DNA from: Geobacteraceae bacterium
Lineage (GTDB): Bacteria > Desulfobacterota > Desulfuromonadia > Geobacterales > Pseudopelobacteraceae
Length of the DNA stretch: 64,000 nucleotides
Assembly: GCA_016720395.1 (NCBI GenBank)
Contig: JADKKR010000004.1
Span: forward strand, 186,001 to 250,000
Reading direction: 5' to 3'
The notes below the pieces were generated by a model. That model was not told the origin of the DNA. It saw nothing but the letters and a program-made list of their open reading frames with translations, and did not search any database. Shown here piece after piece: positions 61,972 through 64,000 of the stretch; within the stretch, counting starts at the first letter, position 1; the number at the start of each line of letters is the position of its first letter. Made by a program: the position numbers and the translations under genes.

Positions 61972-63432
61972 TCAGCGGGTCGGGGTCCCGTTGGCTTCAT
62001 ATATGGGCAGCACGACGGCCTGGATGTTATACACATTCATGAGCCCCTTCCAGTAAGGACGTTGATTCAGCGCAATGACTCTGCTGTTATTATACTCCCA
62101 CGCCCGCTGGATATTGAGCAGGCGACTGTCATGAAAGATCCTGGTTTCAGCCCCCGCCCGCCAGACCATATAGCCGCCCCAGTCCATGGTCGTATAGATA
62201 TTCCCGCGGATATTTTCCCCTGCAATGAAATCCGCCGCCTGAACCGGATAGTGGCTACCGGGGACCCAACCGGACTTTGTTACTTCAAAAATACGCGGGA
62301 TCTCGTCACCGACACAATACAGCGTGGTGACGGCGAGCATCGTAACGAGAATGACCCTCCCTTTTATGGCAGCGTGTTCCTTTTCAAAGTACCTTGTCAT
62401 GAAGATCATCGCTGAAACCAAAAAAAACGGCATGAGACGCATGTGTTGTGAGCCCATAAAGGCCGTGCCGGCAAGTATACCGACCCAGGTGATGTTCTTA
62501 CGTTGTTTGGATACTAATAATGAACCAGCTGTCAGCACTATCGAAGCAATGTATATGAAGATTGTGTAGTCGCGTGTCTCTGCAAAATAGTGAAGTAATG
62601 GCATTTCCTCTAAAATATTTTTATTCGCGTAATTATCCGAGTCAAAGATTGTCGGCAGATATCCGAACAGGTTACCGGCATTCGGATTGATGCATGATGC
62701 AAGCAGCGCCGCGCCTGAAGAGATGAGCAGAATCCTGTAGTTTCTTGCAGACAGTGGTGCAAGTGAACTGTGGAAGAATTTAATCCCCTCTGCAATGACA
62801 CAATATATAAGAACCGCCTGGCCGATCAGAAATCCACCGTGCATATTTGCCCAGAGGATCATCACCAGCGTGAGAGGAGCCATGGTGCTCCATACCGACC
62901 CGCCGGCACGCGCTTCAAGGAAGCGGAACAGGATTACAAGAAGGGCTCCGAAACAGACAAAAGAAACAAACTGCGGGCGTTCGATAAAGTAGAACTCAAG
63001 GAGCAGGATGGTCCCGATTGCAATCACTGCAGTCACAGCAGCATTGCGCACATTCGTCCAGGCGCAGCATATCAGAAGTGACAGGCCTGCAACCATCCAT
63101 CGGAACATGATGATCCCCGGCATCCCGGCCAGGGAATAGAACGCGTACAGGATCAGCTGGTCAAGCCAATAGGAGGTCAGGATGAACGCCGTGCGTGGCG
63201 AGGGCTCTGCCAGTGGCGGCACGCCGAAGGGGTCCAGGAGGGGAAGTGACGTATTCTGCCAGATCCATTGCCCAGTTTTCAGATGCCAGTAGAAGTCCGG
63301 GTCGTAGAGTGGACGGGAAAGGTACAGGCCCGTGACCACGAAGGTAAACAGCAGCATACCCCATGTCAACAACGGTTTGTGAGAAGCATCACCCCCGGCA
63401 GGGGTCTCGACTGGATCAGGATCTCTGTTCAA
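61972..63432 (-). CDS. Polytopic membrane protein of unknown function
   Basis: 486 aa with about 10-12 hydrophobic helices from residue 24 on. The loop after the first helix has YDPDFYWHLKTGQWIW, and the C-terminal soluble part includes FHDSRLLNIQRAW. The pattern D-x-D-F-Y-W-H-L with many membrane spans recalls GT-C-type glycosyltransferase relatives, but no family can be fixed. It starts 20 nt after the upstream radical SAM stop. Confidence 0.7.
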   Translation of the reverse strand: MNRDPDPVETPAGGDASHKPLLTWGMLLFTFVVTGLYLSRPLYDPDFYWHLKTGQWIWQNTSLPLLDPFGVPPLAEPSPRTAFILTSYWLDQLILYAFYSLAGMPGIIMFRWMVAGLSLLICCAWTNVRNAAVTAVIAIGTILLLEFYFIERPQFVSFVCFGALLVILFRFLEARAGGSVWSTMAPLTLVMILWANMHGGFLIGQAVLIYCVIAEGIKFFHSSLAPLSARNYRILLISSGAALLASCINPNAGNLFGYLPTIFDSDNYANKNILEEMPLLHYFAETRDYTIFIYIASIVLTAGSLLVSKQRKNITWVGILAGTAFMGSQHMRLMPFFLVSAMIFMTRYFEKEHAAIKGRVILVTMLAVTTLYCVGDEIPRIFEVTKSGWVPGSHYPVQAADFIAGENIRGNIYTTMDWGGYMVWRAGAETRIFHDSRLLNIQRAWEYNNSRVIALNQRPYWKGLMNVYNIQAVVLPIYEANGTPTR

Positions 63433-63451
63433 GTTCCCTCCAATTCCATAT

Positions 63452-64000
63452 TCAGTTTTTACCCGTCAGGTACCATTTCAGGTAGGAAGCACCTGCTGTT
63501 GCCCAGTACCCGAGCTCTCCCCGGGAGCGGATCGAGGCCAGTCGCGACATGATATAGGACGGCCTCAGGTAGAATGAGCGGGTGAGAGAACGCTGCAGCA
63601 GCAGCAGATCATCCGCGCTGAAATGCTCCGTACGCCAACCGGGGCGTTTTCCGAAGATGACGTAATCGTCCCACCCGACGCTGCGGTCAATGAGCCCGGC
63701 CGACAGCATCTGCTCCCGCACCGGTGTGCCGGGATAGGGCACGATGACGGCAACCGAAACGAACGTCCATGGCAACGTTGTTATCAGCTCTCGCGTCATC
63801 TCAAGGTCCCCGGCGGTTTCGGAAGGGTCACATCCGATGATGAAATTCCCTTCGATATGCCTGATGCCCGCCTGTTTCGCCCAGTAAACCGCCCTGCGAA
63901 CCTGGTCGACGCTGATCCCTTTTCCGATCAGGTCAAGCAGCCGCTGACTGCCCGATTCAACGCCAAAGGCGACCTTCTCGCAGCCGCAGCGCTTCATGGT
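63452..64000 (-). CDS. Radical SAM protein, B12-binding type (partial; N-terminus beyond window)
   Basis: The visible C-terminal part includes KRCGCEKVAFGVESGSQR, GNFIIGCDPSET and YPGTPVREQML, standard late motifs of B12-dependent or MiaB-like radical SAM enzymes. The SAM-cluster cysteines would lie beyond 64000. The function is unknown; the neighbouring membrane protein suggests lipid or envelope chemistry (inference). Confidence 0.85.
   Translation of the reverse strand, partial: TMKRCGCEKVAFGVESGSQRLLDLIGKGISVDQVRRAVYWAKQAGIRHIEGNFIIGCDPSETAGDLEMTRELITTLPWTFVSVAVIVPYPGTPVREQMLSAGLIDRSVGWDDYVIFGKRPGWRTEHFSADDLLLLQRSLTRSFYLRPSYIMSRLASIRSRGELGYWATAGASYLKWYLTGKN

Overview
The window looks like a chromosomal segment of a Geobacterales bacterium of the Geobacter / Pelobacter propionicus type. 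The reasons are GC-rich coding DNA, many sigma-54 (-24/-12) promoters, NtrC-type kinases, a tungsten aldehyde:ferredoxin oxidoreductase (AOR), several iron-dependent alcohol dehydrogenases, rubrerythrin and rubredoxin proteins, and a SahR-ahcY pair. The species is inferred, not shown.

Layout. 1-6.9 kb is housekeeping: an HD-GYP protein (cut by the window edge), a HEAT-repeat protein, radA, a DksA-type protein, a GAF histidine kinase, two small proteins and tRNA-Ala(CGC). 7.0-19.2 kb is one long leftward unit. It begins at a sigma-54 promoter and encodes the mycofactocin-type precursor MftA (36 aa), MftB, the radical SAM enzyme MftC, an OYE/FadH-type flavoenzyme, EtfA, a FixC-type ETF dehydrogenase, a FixX ferredoxin, EtfB and the glycosyltransferase MftF. 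After a Moco/Tuco-type riboswitch come AOR, an unknown protein, a MoaD-like protein and a ThiF/MoeB-like protein. 19.5-25.8 kb holds a Nudix enzyme, an MFS transporter, a PAS kinase overlapping a glycerol-dehydrogenase-family gene, and a radical SAM protein. 25.8-31.3 kb holds a two-rubredoxin flavoprotein, rubrerythrin, an M24 peptidase-like protein ending in an MftA-like tail, a Cys-rich protein and a CoxE/MoxR-type pair. 31.5-38.5 kb holds an Fe-alcohol dehydrogenase with a possible 31-aa upstream peptide under a sigma-54 promoter, a radical SAM/SPASM protein, and a sigma-54-driven Fe-alcohol dehydrogenase / kinase / response-regulator operon.

38.8-43.9 kb holds a sigma-54 porin / DUF4242 / AmiS-UreI-like operon, a secreted SHOCT-like protein, a monooxygenase-fold protein and a TetR regulator with matching palindromes. 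44.1-49.3 kb holds two aldehyde dehydrogenases (one probably CoA-acylating) around an AcoR-type activator. 49.4-54.2 kb is a metal-cofactor cluster: second Moco/Tuco-type riboswitch with terminator, MoaE-like protein, two tungstate/molybdate-type binding proteins without a permease, a Mop protein, a small DNA-binding-like protein and a radical SAM/SPASM putative maturase. 54.3-57.2 kb is sahR-ahcY interrupted by a DUF559 gene flanked by repeats. 57.4-64 kb holds NDH-2, an acyl-CoA ligase, a nitronate monooxygenase-like enzyme, a polytopic membrane protein and the end of a radical SAM gene.

Working model (inference): alcohols are oxidised by Fe-dehydrogenases, with electrons passed to mycofactocin or ETF/FixCX. 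Aldehydes are then oxidised by AOR, by NAD-dependent aldehyde dehydrogenase, or to acyl-CoA. The tungsten supply and maturation genes serve AOR, and sigma-54 with its two activators coordinates the set. The most unusual points are the M24 protein with an MftA-like C-terminus, the absence of mftD and mftE, the two dehydrogenase-kinase overlaps, and the peptide ORF beside an Fe-ADH and a radical SAM gene.
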